The notes beneath the pieces are model-generated. The model searched no databases and had not been told where the DNA came from. It saw only the letters and a list, made by a program, of their open reading frames with translations. From assembly GCA_905250025.1 (NCBI GenBank), contig CAJNOJ010000110.1, positions 186,001 to 250,000 of the forward strand: a stretch of 64,000 nucleotides of DNA, read 5' to 3'. The position numbers and the translations under genes are program-made. Positions 36,501-50,502 of this stretch are shown here, piece after piece. This stretch comes from Adineta ricciae. Taxonomy: Eukaryota; Rotifera; Eurotatoria; Adinetida; Adinetidae. Position 1 is the first letter of the stretch. Each line of letters begins with the position of its first letter.

Positions 36501-39500
36501 TTCAACATGGCTCGATTGAATGTGCCGTAAATTTGTTTTAGCGATAGTTCACCTGGGTAATCCACATACACCAATGGACAGTGCCGTAGAAATCTTGAGC
36601 AAAAAGAAAAATTCTTTCAGAAAAATACAATCCGTCACTTACCTGTGCGATAATGGTTTTCGTCCAGGATCTGTTGGTGGATTGCACGCACCGACGAATT
36701 GAATTCGTTCTAAACGTATCCATGTATGATCTGATGTTCGATAGAATCCACCATGTTCAATACATTGTCTTAGAAAAGCAATCACACGCTGTGTGCCATA
36801 TTTATCTTCATCGGGTAAATTGATTTCGTCACAGAAGACAATAATCCATTTTCCTAACTGACTAGGCGCAAGAACGACACCCGATGTAGCAGTTTTCTTG
36901 TATTCACAATAATGTGCAAAAGTTTTCAGGATCAATTCTGGTGTTGTAGCACACGAAAAATTCAGACCAACAACTTCACATGCTGGTAATGAACGAAGTG
37001 CACTGAACAGAGTCATTGTTTTGCCACTAGAATAACACGATGCGAGAATGAATAGATGAATAATTTAAATGAGAAGAGTTCGTTCACCTTCCAGGTGGCC
37101 CACAGAGTAAAAGAGGTTTGTGCTCATTGAGCCATGTATAGAGAAGAGTTTCATGTCGAATGGTATCGATGGTAGGTATGACCAAATCGCTCGCATCAAC
37201 CTTATTTCCTTCAAGTTCCATTGTAGGAACTTTGACTAACCATGATTCCCATTCGCCTTCACTATTAACCTTCAACATCAAACAAGATACTACTCTGTTT
37301 AACTATTAGTAACAGATTAATCGTCCTACTTCAAAATCAATGATTGGTAAACTTTTATCTGCCGGTGATGAGATGTTGCTGTTTTTGATAGTATTCATAA
37401 TGAATTCACCTAATTGTTGTCGATATTTCAATTTACTATCGCCTGAGAATGACCAAATCATTGAAATAATCAATGATTTCACCAAATATTGTTCGATCTG
37501 TTTGTCACTCAGAGGTGTTGTTCGATCGGCTGAAAACAATTGTCGTTTGATAATCGTGCGTATCACATGATTGAGCATAGAAAACAATGTTTGTAAACAT
37601 CTCGCTGGTAAGAAATCCATAATATGTGCTTGTTTCTCTCCTGCATAGTCCAATGTATCAAGAATTAATCCATTTTCTTTGCTACAATATGGTTCGAGTA
37701 GATCAGCGACACGATTTTGTATTTGTAAGATGTTTGCCTTGTTCTCATCAGATGATTGAATGACCGTATCTTTACTATTTGGATCATCCTGATTGATGAC
37801 ATCGAAAACAGATTCTTGTCGAATGCGATTCAGGTAGTATTGTAATAGCATAGCTGATGTTACTGTTTGTTGATTGAACCAGACCATACCCGTTCGAGAT
37901 ACGGTTGCCAAAGTTGCATGACGTAGATCTTGAACTTCGAACATCTGAAATTTCGAGAAAAGTGTAACTGATATGAGAGAAAATCGAAAGAACTTACCAC
38001 TCGAACATTGGGTGGAAGAGCAAGACGTTCACCATTGGGTAAGGTAAGCAATTTATTATCATCAAGAACGGAGTTTAAATTTTCAACCCATTCGGGATCG
38101 ACATCGCCATCAAAGATAATCCATTGACGTTTTGTTAATTCGCCACGAAGATTATCAATGATCTTACGCAAAATATGTGTAAATAAACCATCCGTCCATT
38201 CACCTGTAAATCAATAACACTACAAAAATCTAGATGAATTCAAACTCACGAGTATTTTGATCCATATAACCGTATAGATCATCTTTAGAAATTGCTTTGG
38301 GATCGATGATATGTGCTTGACCGTCAGAATTCTCGATACGATTCAATGCAGTTAGCAATACACGCCAGGCCATTGTTTTACCTGAAAAATCAAATTTAAC
38401 ACATTCACTAGTGTTGTGTTATGCCAAAGACGACTTACCACAGCTTGTAGGACCAACAAACATCAAACCATGATTGAGATTTGTGATTTGATACAGTTGT
38501 AAAACCTTCTCTACCCATAAATCTTCACATACTAGAAAGAGCTCTTTGGCGGCATTTTCAATTTCTTCACGAAGACGCGCCATCGACGGTCGATTGTATG
38601 TGGCGTTGGGAAAAACATCGTTCAGCAGACTATTCAACAGAACTAAATCATCCGCAACAAGACGTGGAACGAAACTATCCATAATGGCTTGAATGACAAT
38701 CTAAATGGAAAATAAATTTCTAGATATATTCTTTTTCATTTTGAAATCTCATTACTTCTTGTTCATCTTCGTTTGCTGTTTCATTTTTAATTTTCTCACG
38801 TTTGATATTGCCAGCCATAACCAGAACACTTTTCAATGATCGTAAACCGAAGTCATAATGAGATTGATTGGAGAGTTGTTCACTTAATAATGTAAATAAT
38901 GGAACGATCTTCTTGGATAAAACTTCAGCTTGACGGAAACCTTGTGAATAGAGCATCACTTGTGCAATGAGAACTTTATCCGGTACTGTCATTGCTAAAC
39001 TGCGGAAAAGCATTTTAAGATTGTCAGGTAAATTCGAACGGCCGGCATAGCCAGGATTCATTGTAATAAAGATCGCCATGTTAGAGTTAACAGTGATTGT
39101 TTTACCGACCAGTTCAATTTTCAGTGTACCTAGAAGGAATAGTTTTTAATTTAGGAGTGATAAAAGCTCGCTGGAAGAGTTTTACTTTTATTTGCTGACG
39201 ATTGTTGCCGAAGCGCTTCTTGTATAGTTTGAATCTGTTGAGAAACAGCGGATAGCATACGTTCTTCCAAACGATTGAATTCATCGAAGCAACCCCATGC
39301 GCCAACTTGACATAAGCCAACAAAAATACGGCCCATAGCTTGAAAATCGAATGCTTCATCGCAATTGAACACGAGAACAAATCGGCCGAGAGCGTTACCA
39401 AGTGCTTTTACCGATTCAGTTTTTCCCGTTCCTAATACAAAACATCGTTAATGTCCAATCATTCTTCATTATGGGATTACGTACCAGCAGGTCCAAACGG

Positions 39501-42500
39501 TGAACCACCAAATTTTGCATGCAATGCTTGAGTCATGGTTAAGAAACATCGATCGGTCAACGGTGTTTGAACGAGACGATCCTGTAAACCTGCAAGACGA
39601 GAAATAGATTAGACCTTCATGGATCCGGTTTAAAAGATTTTACCAAGATATTCAAATCCATAATGAAACTCTGCGTTAGCCATACGGATTTTCAACTGTT
39701 CCAGTACGTTCTGATTGCTCGGTTCAAAGTATAAACGCATCTGAGCAAGCCATTCGAAGTTCGTGGCTGAGTCAACCTTCTTATCGATCAAGGATCGAGT
39801 GACATCACGTTTGTGAACATGTTCAATGATCTGTAGTAAAGGATAACAATATATATCCATCGATAGTCAAATTCTGTTGCATACGAGATGCTCAAGTTTT
39901 CGTCGACGAACAGTCGGTTGATCAGCAAGTACGAGATCGGCTAACATGCCAAGTGTTGCTTCGATTTGTCGAAGTGCTGGTTGTAGATCAACATTTTTGT
40001 CATGGAGGAAACGCTCAATACTTTCTGACCAAGAGACTTGAAATGCAAGTACAACTAATTGAGCCTAGACGAAGAAAAACAAAACGAACGTCATTAATCA
40101 ACGAGTAGATCAGCCTTCGAACCTGGTATTGATCAAGCCAGTTGATAAATCCTTGAGTATCGTTGACATTTTTCTGCAATGTGATCAATTGTGGGATTGA
40201 TTGTGCTAATAGTTTGGCTAAAGTTAGACTAATCTCTTTTTCCACGCGAGTTAACCAATCGTTTATATTCGGATGTTGTTTAATCGATATTTGATTGAAA
40301 AATTTCACTAGTTCACCTTCTTTCGATTGCACACCTTCGATAACGGACGAATCTTCTTCATTGATGATCAATGCATGAACACCAGCGAACATTTTCTTGA
40401 AGTGCTTCTGTAAACGTAACAGATTATTCGAATTACCGATCATTTCTAATAAATCTTCATCACCAATGAAATAGAATCTAAATAACATAGAAACATTTTC
40501 TATCGGAGAAAATCTCACAATGAAGTCTCACCGTGGAAAAGCTGCACGTTGTCGTTCGAGATATTCTCCCAATGCTTTCTGAATTTTCGTTAACGAATCG
40601 GCCAAACGCTCGAGTAATTTTTGTACGTTGGGTATCGCAATCACATCGAGCACTAATGATGATTTTTCAACTTTTTTCAATAACCCAACGAATTCATTGG
40701 CTACACTTTGAAATTTTTGAGATTCATTCGGCGATAACTGTGCAATAGCGGTCGAGGAGGTAAATATACCTTCAAGATAGACCCATCGTCGTTGCACATC
40801 AATCCAAATGTCGAAGATATTTATGATTCGATTCAGTTTATCCTCCCANCGAGCACTAATGATGATTTTTCAACTTTTTTCAATAACCCAACGAATTCAT
40901 TGGCTACACTTTGAAATTTTTGAGATTCATTCGGCAATAACTGTGCAATATCGGTCGAGGAGGTAAATATACCTTCAAGATAGACCCATCGTCGTTGCAC
41001 ATCAATCCAAATGTCGAAGATATTTATGATTCGATTCAGTTTATCCTCCCAAGAAAGTGTTTCTGCTTCGAAAGCCTGAAATATTCAACAAAAGAGAGTG
41101 TCAGTAAACGTAAATAACTCGATCTCTTACTTTGAAGTAGGGTGATAACTTCATACTCAATATGTTACTAAGATTTTCCTTTGCTCGTGTAAATAAATCA
41201 TCCCAGCTTTTGATCACTTTACATTTCTTTTGATAATCAATTAATTCTAACTGATAGACCTTCCATTGTTCACTGATTTGTTTCAAAAATTCTTCCAAAG
41301 CCTTTTCACCTTGAGCACTGGTCATGATATCACGTAATTGCTGCTCGTTTTTCTTCAGATTATCAGCTTGTTCCCAAATATCTCGTAAAGTGACGTCGGC
41401 CATGTTGTTCCATGTCATTGATAAATCAAGTATCTTAATCATATCCTTCCAATGACGTTCTTTTAAAGCTTCAGATTTCAATTCATTGATGAATGGAATC
41501 ATCTAAACCGTATCGATTTTGTAAAATGAAAGAGTAAAATAAAGTCGTATACTTTGAGATAGTTTTCGATATTTGATTTCACGGCATTGTATGAATGATA
41601 ATTTTTCACAGAGGAAACCATTGCAGACATTGAGGCGAGTTGTTCTTCGAGATTGGCTTTGAGTTTTTTCGGTTGAACAGTGAGCCATTGGATATCTTTG
41701 AGTTCTTCTAAACGATTGCAAACATTCTCAAGAGATTTCCAGACATTACGAATCTCTTCAAGTTCAGCAAGGTCAGCACGTAACCGTTTCTCATAATGAT
41801 CGACATGACCTGAGGAAAAAAGATTGATGAATTCAGTTCTAGAGAAAATATTCACAATAGATTACCGGATTCTTGAATTTTAACACTTTGTTTCGCTTTA
41901 TTAAGCGTCGCTCGTTTCTCCAACTGTTCATTAAGTTTATTTTCATATGAAGCTAGTTGTCGAATGGCATCGCGAGGTTTCAAATCACCCTAACGAAACA
42001 AATTCAGAATATATACAGTCATTCACATCGTCTATCCTCCTACTCCGATCGGTTTTTTCGTTGACCAATCTTCCAAGATTTCCTTTGTCTTTGTGTCGAT
42101 AATTTGTGCTTCGACTTTGACTTTCTCTTGAATTGTATCCAACTAGAAAACCACTATCAAGTTCTGTTTACCATATTCGACAAAAACAATGAACAAACTT
42201 TAGTATTGATGACTTGTTCCTTTCGTTTCAACATGTCATTCATCGACACCCAGGAATTTTGTACTGTATCGATGGATGTCCAGTTATCTGGAAATGAATA
42301 ACGTTGTCGCTCAAGTAAACGTTGAGCTTCAAGCAATTGTTTAATTTTGAGTTCATTTTCGGCTTGATTTTCGCGAACAACATCGATTGTCTCCATTAAT
42401 TGTACACTTTCGTCGAGACTACCCGACTCGAGCGATTTTGTTTCGAGATTATTTTGATGCTAGACTATCGATAGAAGCAAGTGCTAATGAAAACAAAGAA

Positions 42501-45500
42501 GTTACTTCGGAAATATGGGTGTAGAAATCATTGGTAACTGTTTGAATGATCTGACCGAACTTTCGAAGAAGGTCCTGATGCCAATTGTCATACTTAACAC
42601 CAATTTTTGATTGTATCTTCGAAAAGTCGATGATTAATGGACCGAATGATTTGTATGTTTCCTGTGTATCAAGTGTTTTGCGCGATTCCCTAGAATAGAT
42701 TCGTGTATATACACACAAACACAATTCGAACTCTCCGTTCATACTTGATATCTTTCAAGCATTCAAACCATGATTGAATATTTGTACCCAGACGTTCGAA
42801 AACAACGTTCGGCTCCAAATCCCAGAGAACTTGGTATTTAAGCCAACCCTACGAATTACAACAGTGAACGACGTTTGTATCTATTAGACAAGATTTTACT
42901 TGAAAATAAGTTTCCGCTTCCACAAGTAACTGCTCGATGGCATCATAAGCTGCACCAATAGATATACTACTTTCCTCAGGAAATTTGAGAAACAAGTCAT
43001 TGTAAGTCAAATCTTCCTCTTCCGGTTCGATATCTGCGTTGACCTGAAGAGCCAATTGACTACAATTATATATTAATAGAAAAGAAAAACATACATGATA
43101 ACGACTACTCTTTATGCGCTTTTGTGATGTAATGACTGAAACATAATGAAGTTAAAACTATCCATTCATAATGAAAAGCGTTGTACCTGATTGACAATCG
43201 AAAAATGAATTGAACAGTTGCTCCCGAGCAGACTCAAATGGAGGAACTAATACCAACATTTGATTGACAATACGAATTTCCAGGATAATTTTCTAAAAAT
43301 CAAGACAGTGATTAAGAGAATATAAGAAGTGTATTACCTTTAATCGCATTCGTCTCTTCTCTTTCAATTTGCCTTTTTCACGCCTGATCAATGCCTGATT
43401 CCATAGTGTTATCGCGGCTTGTAAACGATCAAAAAGGTTCCTTTCAACTTTGCCGTCGATAACCGCGATCCATTTCGGAAAATTTGAATAATCATGCAAG
43501 CAAAATTCATCTACGACTTTCTGCGTCTGTTCTAATAATTCAGCAAATGTATTGATCTCATACGAACACTTATTCAATTGATCAATCGATTCAAACATCA
43601 AGTTATCCAAACGAATGATTTCATCAACCTAAACGAAACCAACATCAATGTCTACTGATGTTTGCTATTCCTTCTCACAGACATTTTCGTTATATTTTGT
43701 AAATGCTTCGATACATCGCTGAACGTATGGTTCTAATTTGTACGATTCCCAGGTTAATTTCGTCCCTTCGGTGATTAGATTTTGAATGTCTCTTTTCATA
43801 CTTCCGACCAAGTAATCTTGTCCGTGATCGGTATTGAGCTATGAGAAAAACATCGATGCATGACGAGCTTTCGAAAAGCGTACTTACTTTCGAATTGGAT
43901 ACATCATACGCTCGAACATTTTCAAGTAAACCGACAGCATACGGATACAGCTGATTGGCTTGGTGGGCTTTGTTGACCAACGGCAATGGCACACGGTAAC
44001 CGAGCCATTTTAAATTCCGAACCTAAGAAACTATTGAATAAAATAAAAACACACTGCAACACTCACCTCTTTTGTTAACATAATGATCTCAGGGGTAAAG
44101 TTAACTTTCAATCGAAGTACATTTCCTTTGGCTGCTCGAACAGTTTCCAAACTAAATATGAAACCAACCACACTCATGCTTTTCTTTGAAACCTAAAGAA
44201 CAAACGAGTTTATCTTAAAAAAAAAGCCGCTTTTGAATATTGAAATACTTTTTCCAGCCAGTCTTCAAAGATGGGTGCTGTATTTAGACGTTGTTTAAAA
44301 CTATCTCCTTCGAATTTCAATCGTTGTCCATCGACATGTTGCTCCCATCCAGATCCGAGCACATCTTCCACACGTTTTAAGTATCGCACCAACTGCTTCT
44401 CAATTTGTTTTGCCCAGATAATCGATCCTGTTGTTACCGGAATATCCACTGTAATTCGGCTCATTTTCATTGCTTTACTCGCCGAATATTTCGCTTTGAA
44501 TTTTTCGTGTAGTTGATCGATGTCGATTTTCACTCGTTGAATTAACTGAGTTTGATACTCACGAATCGCATTTCGGATGTGTTGTCGAATGAGTAGATCG
44601 TGAAAGCGAGCGAAAATTTGAAACATTTCATTGGCATTTCGAGCCTTGGCGAGTTGTTCTCGAAGACGCGCGGTTATGCGTCGTTCAACTTTCTCAATTC
44701 GTTCTTCATAGATCTTCATCGTATCGTTCCACATTTGTGTACCTTCGGGTGAACATTCGAGAATATCGATATGTTTTAAGCTTTCGAAAGCTTGTTGGAT
44801 TTCTTGAACAGCATTCGAATCTGTCTGATCAACAAGTTGAACAGCTCCTGGTGAAGATTCAACGACGGACTGTTTCGATAAGAGACGTTCGATAACAGAA
44901 CGAAATTGCTCGTGTTGACGACGAAATTGTTTCACTTGTTCTAAACGTGCCTGTAACTTTTTATGTTCAGGAGTAATTTTCCATGCTTGTTTCAATTGTT
45001 GAGCATTAACTGCATTCTTTTTCGTCATATCTCGAAGTAAACCTTGCAGTTTTTCGTACTCTTCATCCTAAATTCATTCATTCGTCTCTGCACACATTTC
45101 ACCTTCGATATGTCTTACCCATAATGAGAAGATTTCCATGCATTCATTCACTATATGATCGAAATTACTAATTGGAATTTCAATTAAATGTGTAGTCGAT
45201 AGAATCTATATTTATAACAAACGTTCTGTTTGCCTCTGTGTCGTAAACTATATTTACCTTAATCATTTGAGTGTTAAGATCACGTGAGATCGCTTCAATT
45301 AAACGTAAAATCCGATTGATGGGATATCGTGTATTTCGAACACGTTTGAGATGATTGAAGATGACACTAATAGAATTCTTTATTTTCGGTAGATCATTTG
45401 CCGAGAGAAGATCATGCATGGGAAAATCTTTCATTAACATATTGTAGTTTTTCACTTTGTCCATTGCTTCTTTCAGGCCAGTATCCGAATCAAAACTAAT

Positions 45501-46681
45501 GGTTGCATGAAAGCGTTTGCCGAGTTTCAACGCGTCTAGAGTTAATTGAACTTCAGTGCTACCCATTTGTTCTTGAATTTTATATAATGCACGTTCGATG
45601 TTCAACCAAAAAGTGACTTCTTGCATGGCTGATCCGGTCGACGGATCTCGTTCTAATTTCGTTACCTGCAAGAATTGAATATGTGAATAGGCAAGAGTTG
45701 AAGGGTGTTGATTTACTTTTTGAATTTCTCGAATCCATCGATTCACCGTTGCTTGTAATTGGTTTAGAAAATTGGAATCTTCGACTTTCTCACGGAAAAA
45801 GTCAACGTTTGGCCGTTGATTCTTTTCCTGACATTGTCGAATAGCTTGAGCGACCGATGCATGAGGTACAAGAATGACATCGGGAATGCTCACTGTCTGA
45901 TTCATTTGTAAAAGATTTGCTTCAAGTTCATTCAACTTTTCTTCTAAGACTACAATAGACTTTTCACGGTCACTACGATTGATAAAATAAACCTCGTGAA
46001 TTTGCGAAAAAAAAGAACACTTGTTTTACAAACCGTTCTTTCTGTTGACGAAGAAAACTCTTCAGATAGGGTGCCATTGCTTGAGAAAGAAATGTTCGAA
46101 AGACTTCCGCTGGTGCACGATTTGTAAATGTAGCCAAATGAATTTGTTGAGATATTTTCTTGTCCATGTCAATTGTAGGCGTGATCTTCATTAGCGCTAT
46201 GCTGCAATAATAATCAATCACGATGTTTTTCGATGATGAAATCATGTCTTTTCGTTTACCTCATTCCTTTTTGCGCTGCATAGGTTGTTTCAGTTGAAAA
46301 TTCGAATTGAATCGAACTGTTGCCATTAGTGTCAGCCCCGTCAACGCCATCTTGTTCCTCGTCTATAGTTCAAGCAATATCAAAGTTATAACAAATCATC
46401 GTTCGATAAAGATAAGTACCTTTTCCTGGTTGAACAATTCGAATGAAAAGCACGACACATTGCGGATCGCTTAAGAATCGTCTGACTCCGTCAATAGCTG
46501 ATGCCTTTTCTTCCAAAGCTCGTTTGAATTCTTCCGTTTCATTCATCGAATTCAAATCCGCCGCTAGAGGAACTACACGAAGCAAATAGGCAGTGAATTG
46601 TTGAATTTCAGCAGTGGACTGCATTTTGCCCGTGGAATTCGGCGCATTATTATTATTCGTATTCGTCTCGTCGCTTAGCAT
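29289..46681 (-). CDS. DYNC1H1: Cytoplasmic dynein 1 heavy chain
   Basis: Minus-end-directed microtubule motor for retrograde transport, nuclear positioning and mitosis. It begins at 46681 ([12 protein letters not shown]...) and ends [14 protein letters not shown] at 29289, the typical dynein-1 C-terminus. Dozens of short-intron exons cover the whole family plan of roughly 4,600 residues: tail, linker, AAA1-AAA6 ring, stalk with microtubule-binding domain and C-terminal domain. [35 protein letters not shown] and [12 protein letters not shown] identify it as the cytoplasmic-1 class, not axonemal or dynein-2. Two oddities: a 202-bp duplication around an N at 40849 that breaks the frame, and Ala in the AAA4 Walker A where Thr is expected. 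The gene is otherwise intact. Confidence 0.96.
33550..34850 (-). other. Dynein stalk coiled coil and microtubule-binding domain
   Basis: Outgoing helix: [16 protein letters not shown], then [17 protein letters not shown]. The microtubule-binding domain (about 34390-34200) carries [40 protein letters not shown] and [14 protein letters not shown], nearly identical to animal dynein-1. Return helix: [20 protein letters not shown] through [15 protein letters not shown]. Confidence 0.93.
34860..40848 (-). other. Dynein motor: linker and AAA1-AAA4
   Basis: AAA1: [14 protein letters not shown] across an intron near 39480-39420, then [18 protein letters not shown] and [18 protein letters not shown]2: [15 protein letters not shown] near 38450 and [20 protein letters not shown] near 38120. 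AAA3: [12 protein letters not shown] across an intron near 37090, and [20 protein letters not shown] near 36830. AAA4: [14 protein letters not shown] near 35790 and [16 protein letters not shown] near 35570, with [16 protein letters not shown]. Walker A and B are intact in AAA1 to AAA3. In AAA4 the residue after the Walker Lys is Ala, while the Walker B Asp-Glu is kept. Confidence 0.92.
40647..41051. repeat. 202-bp direct duplication around a single N (likely assembly artefact)
   Basis: Bases 40647-40848 and 40850-41051 are the same 202 bp with two mismatches (40733 G versus 40936 A; 40748 G versus 40951 T), joined by one N at 40849. Both copies encode the same dynein exon segment ([17 protein letters not shown]...). 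The total extra length of 203 bp breaks the reading frame. Confidence 0.93.
41052..46681 (-). other. Dynein tail and start of linker
   Basis: The N-terminal DHC tail: dimerisation and intermediate/light-intermediate chain binding regions. Recognisable pieces are [12 protein letters not shown] (near 46470), [20 protein letters not shown] (near 45730), HRKLQARL-type and FRRQHEQFR (near 44930), [19 protein letters not shown] (near 44400), [14 protein letters not shown] (near 43450) and [20 protein letters not shown] (near 41280). Confidence 0.9.
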
Positions 46682-47398
46682 CGTTTGTTAGTATACCAAA
46701 AGTGTAATAAGAGAAAAAAGGATTTTGTTGTCTTATATTGGAATATTAAAAAAGAGGCAATGTGCACAGCTGTAACCAACACTGTCAGTATTTCGATCGC
46801 GAGGAATTGGCAACAGCGGGCTTGTTTTATCAAGTAAACATATCAAGGAAAAGAAAGAAAATAGGCTTGCGAAAGAATATCAAATATTGTTCGCACGATA
46901 GATAATCGTTTTCAATAGTCAATTGTTAGTTTCTTTCCATGTGTTCATATACTTAGGTTTTTGGTATTTTTTTTATTAAGAATAAAGAAATGAAAAAAAA
47001 AGACAAAGAAACGCACAGTAGTTTATATATTATATACAAATTAGAAAATAGGGAAGTCGTAAATACACAGAGAGAAAAGAAAGGAATAATCAAAGTAGCA
47101 AATCAGTGACTAGAAAATCGAATGATTTCGACTGAATATCCTTCCACTGTTCGCTAGAAGTGTCGTGTTTTTTTTTTCGTTTTATACATGAGAGGCTCTA
47201 ATATAAATCAACACATATAAGACTAGACATCGTACATGCACGAAACCGGGACGAAGAAATAGTATGCGAATACAAGTAGGAGTCTTTTTCATAAGAAAAA
47301 AAAAGAACGAAAGAAAAGAAAACGAACACGGAAGTCAATGCGAAGAACTTTGAAACAACCTGAGGTGAAAATACATGTAACATATACATATGTCGAAA
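46682..47398. other. Intergenic, dynein promoter side and BCAS3 3' end
   Basis: A 717-bp spacer between two genes on the minus strand. It contains A-rich tracts and a possible minus-strand AATAAA near 46970. No supported gene. Confidence 0.6.
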
Positions 47399-50300
47399 TT
47401 AATCTGTTGAATCGCCAGTATCAGGAAATGGCATCATATTTTCAATTGAATGGTTCGCTTGCAATGGTCGTACGACTGTACTACTGCAAGTCGACGAACT
47501 TAATGAATCATTTATATCGCCGCAATTGACAACTAAAAATCAATCGATCTCATGATTATTTAAAAATTAAACAGAAATGTTCATCTACAGACCATTCTTT
47601 AATGGTAGATCCATAATTGCATCTGCTAGTTTTTTAACTAATTCTACTTCAAAATCGGATTTCAAACTATCCAACGAACTTCCATAGATACTCAATGAAG
47701 GTGCATCCTATAATACAACATAGAGGTCAAGATTCCTCCTCGTAAAAGAACATCGATGGAATTTCTTACTTGATAACTGCCCGAGCCGACTTCAATGTAA
47801 GCTGGCGCGATATCTTTGTGAATACTCGGAACATGCATCGGTGTAGTTCTTGACCGTTCCGTGCTACAAAATACGTTGTAGTTAACTTTGAGCGAATAAA
47901 TCAGACAGTGCTTACTCTAAGGTTTGCAAATCAGCATCGATGACATTCATCGATGTTTGTGGAGAATCAGCTGTACATACATTTGAATCGGGATGGCATA
48001 CACTCACTGTTGCTTGCGAATAATGCTTAAATTGAAATTGCGGTCCCATCCAGAGACGACGATGAGGACCAACATGTGTATTCATTTCCACCTACCAGAG
48101 AATAAAAACTTTGTATGCAGAAGATCGTCTTTTTAAACAAGAACTATACTTGACGGAGCCAATCATCTTTCGAATGAACCCGATTGACAGTAGTTGGTCG
48201 CTGTCCTTGTGATAGAAACGAATAACCAAGAGACATACGAACTTCTGGCCAAGTTGCCAATCTACCATAAAGAAGAACTTCAGATTTCTACGAATAATAA
48301 TTGAATAACATTACTTCTGAAGTGGCCATTGTGCTTTTGGAGTAGCCTTCAATGCCACTGGCGTTTCGGGTGTGACTCGAGTACCATGTTTACTCATATC
48401 TAACATAGATTCGTTTCGTATATCAAAATTGGTTGCATCTAAAGCAATTACCTGGTAAAGGTTCGAGTACATATTCAATCAATCGTCCATGCCAACTGAT
48501 AACGAACAGTGAACTACATGCTTTCGGTGTATGTTCTTGCTGATTGATCATCTCTTCCGGATTGAGGAATCCACGCGATATGCCGAATGTTGCCGCCAAA
48601 CATATTGAATCAATATTAAAGGGTGCACTGAGTCCACTAACAAAACTATCCGTTGGTTGCCGAATTAATGTAATAGCTGTTGAAAAGACACATTCACTAT
48701 TAGCTCGTTTCGCACGGGTAGCATTGAAATAGTTTGCATTCTGATTATGCGGCGGATTAGTTAACGTGTTGGTTAATGTATTCGTCGATGAATCTTTTGT
48801 TGCACTATCATTTGATGGACGAGGTGTTTGTTCATCAAAACCGGCTGCGCGCTGATCGCGAGTAAGTTTATTGACAACATGAGTCTTCGTATGTGTACGA
48901 ACATTGACTGCACCTAAAATTGAAAATGGCGATTATTTAACCGTTGTGCTAGTAAATAACCATACCTCCATATGGATTGATAGCAAACAGATGTGTTGTG
49001 CCACGCTTTGTCGACACAGCAAGCCATCGACTATCGCTTGTAAATGTCATATGTGAAACTAAAAAGAAAAAATTTTCGTTATCTCAATTCTATATGTCTT
49101 CTAAATGATCTGAATCGTCTTTACCTCGACAATCTGTATCGCCTCGAAATAGGGTATACAAATGCTTGATATACGTTCGAGTACAACGATAAGGTGACGC
49201 TCTAACTTCTAATACATTGAAATGGTGTCCACCATTATCACATGTAACAAGTAAATGGCCACTTGGATTGAATTGCAGATGACCAATCGGTTCTGTATGT
49301 GCTTGAAAATGTGCAATAATCCAATTTTGTCGTTCATCATGAACAGATGCCTATGAGAGAAACGAAAATGATCATGTCACATCAATCTACTCTTCTTACT
49401 CCAAATAATTTAACTGTATCAACAATGGTAACCATGCCCGGTTGCGATTCATCTTTTCCTGATCCATGTCGATGTCGCGTGGAATTCGTATTTCCGTTCG
49501 TCGTAACTGACGTTTGTTGATTTGATGTTTTCTCATTTGCCATTGCATTATTTACTTGAATACTACTATTACCATATCCTAGAACGCTTTCACCAAGTTT
49601 TACTACACTTTTCGATAATGTTTTCGCTGCATTCAGCATTGCACCTGTGTACGAACTGTGCTGTTCAGATATCGCTCCATCGATTCCGCCTGATGATTGA
49701 TGGATCATATATAGACGAGAGTCAACAAATGCTAACCATCGTGTTGATAACGTGTAAGGAATCGACGAATAGCAATTTGAAATGAAGAATTTTTCATCGA
49801 ATTTCATCACATCATAACCGATGATAAATGTGTGTGTCGCGCAAACTAACACAGATTTGTTTGCTTCGATCCATAGAGGTTCACTCTGAGCACCAATGCC
49901 TGGCAGATTAATGATTTTCAAAGCTTGCTGATCGTTTTTTAACGAACGAATATGTATCGAAGGTGGACCAGCAGATTTAGCAAATGCAAATAACGGACGT
50001 TGGGATAGGTAAAGATCATCTTGAGAAGGAGCGCTTGTTAATAAACATACAGACGATAGATTATGTTCTCGAATTGAAAATAACTCATTGGCGATGCCAT
50101 TGGTTTCGATTGTCCATAATGCTAGGCCGCTCTTATATGCAATTAACAGAACGAGTGTATCAATACGTATAGACGAATGCCATTCATGTGCGTTGGGAAG
50201 AAATCGCATCCATTCGATTGGTTCTAACTGATCCGTATTTGCCGGCCGAGATGATATTGCATAAGCCTGAGTGAGAATATTTACGAATGGTTTATCACGA

Positions 50301-50502
50301 TTGAAATCAAAAAGAAAGAAACGTACTTGAGGAACTTTTTCTACGACATCGTGGAAAAGATCGACAACTGATTCTAAAACACTTTTCTCACTAAATCAAA
50401 TGAAATCTATTGTTAATCTTTTGCAGATGGTAATAAAAAAAATCTTTACTTGACTACTTCGGGACGAACTTTTCTTAATTCAATAGATGATACATAGGAC
50501 AT
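47399..50502 (-). CDS. BCAS3: BCAS3, beta-propeller autophagy and cytoskeleton adaptor
   Basis: In animals BCAS3 is a WD40-like beta-propeller protein that, with PHAF1/C16orf70, binds phosphoinositides on forming autophagosomes; it also affects the cytoskeleton and cell migration. It starts MSYVSSIELRKVRPEVV. Family-specific stretches: EWHSSIRIDTLVLLIAYKSG, SSYTGAMLNAAKTLSKSV, HTEPIGHLQFNPSGHLLVTC, SRWLAVSTKRGTTHLFAINP followed by YGG, the BCAS3 domain piece CLAATFGISRGFL with FVISWHGRLIEYVLEPLP, and VHPHRRLWMGPQFQF-like sequence near 48040. It ends in a Ser-rich tail (stop at 47399). About eleven exons, introns about 50-60 bp. Start and end fit the family, though it is shorter than the human protein in the disordered tail. 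Confidence 0.9.

Noticed and set aside
40528-41060. Real tandem exon duplication in dynein
   Set aside because: The copies meet at an N, are 99% identical including any non-coding flank, and the extra length breaks the frame; an assembly overlap explains this better.
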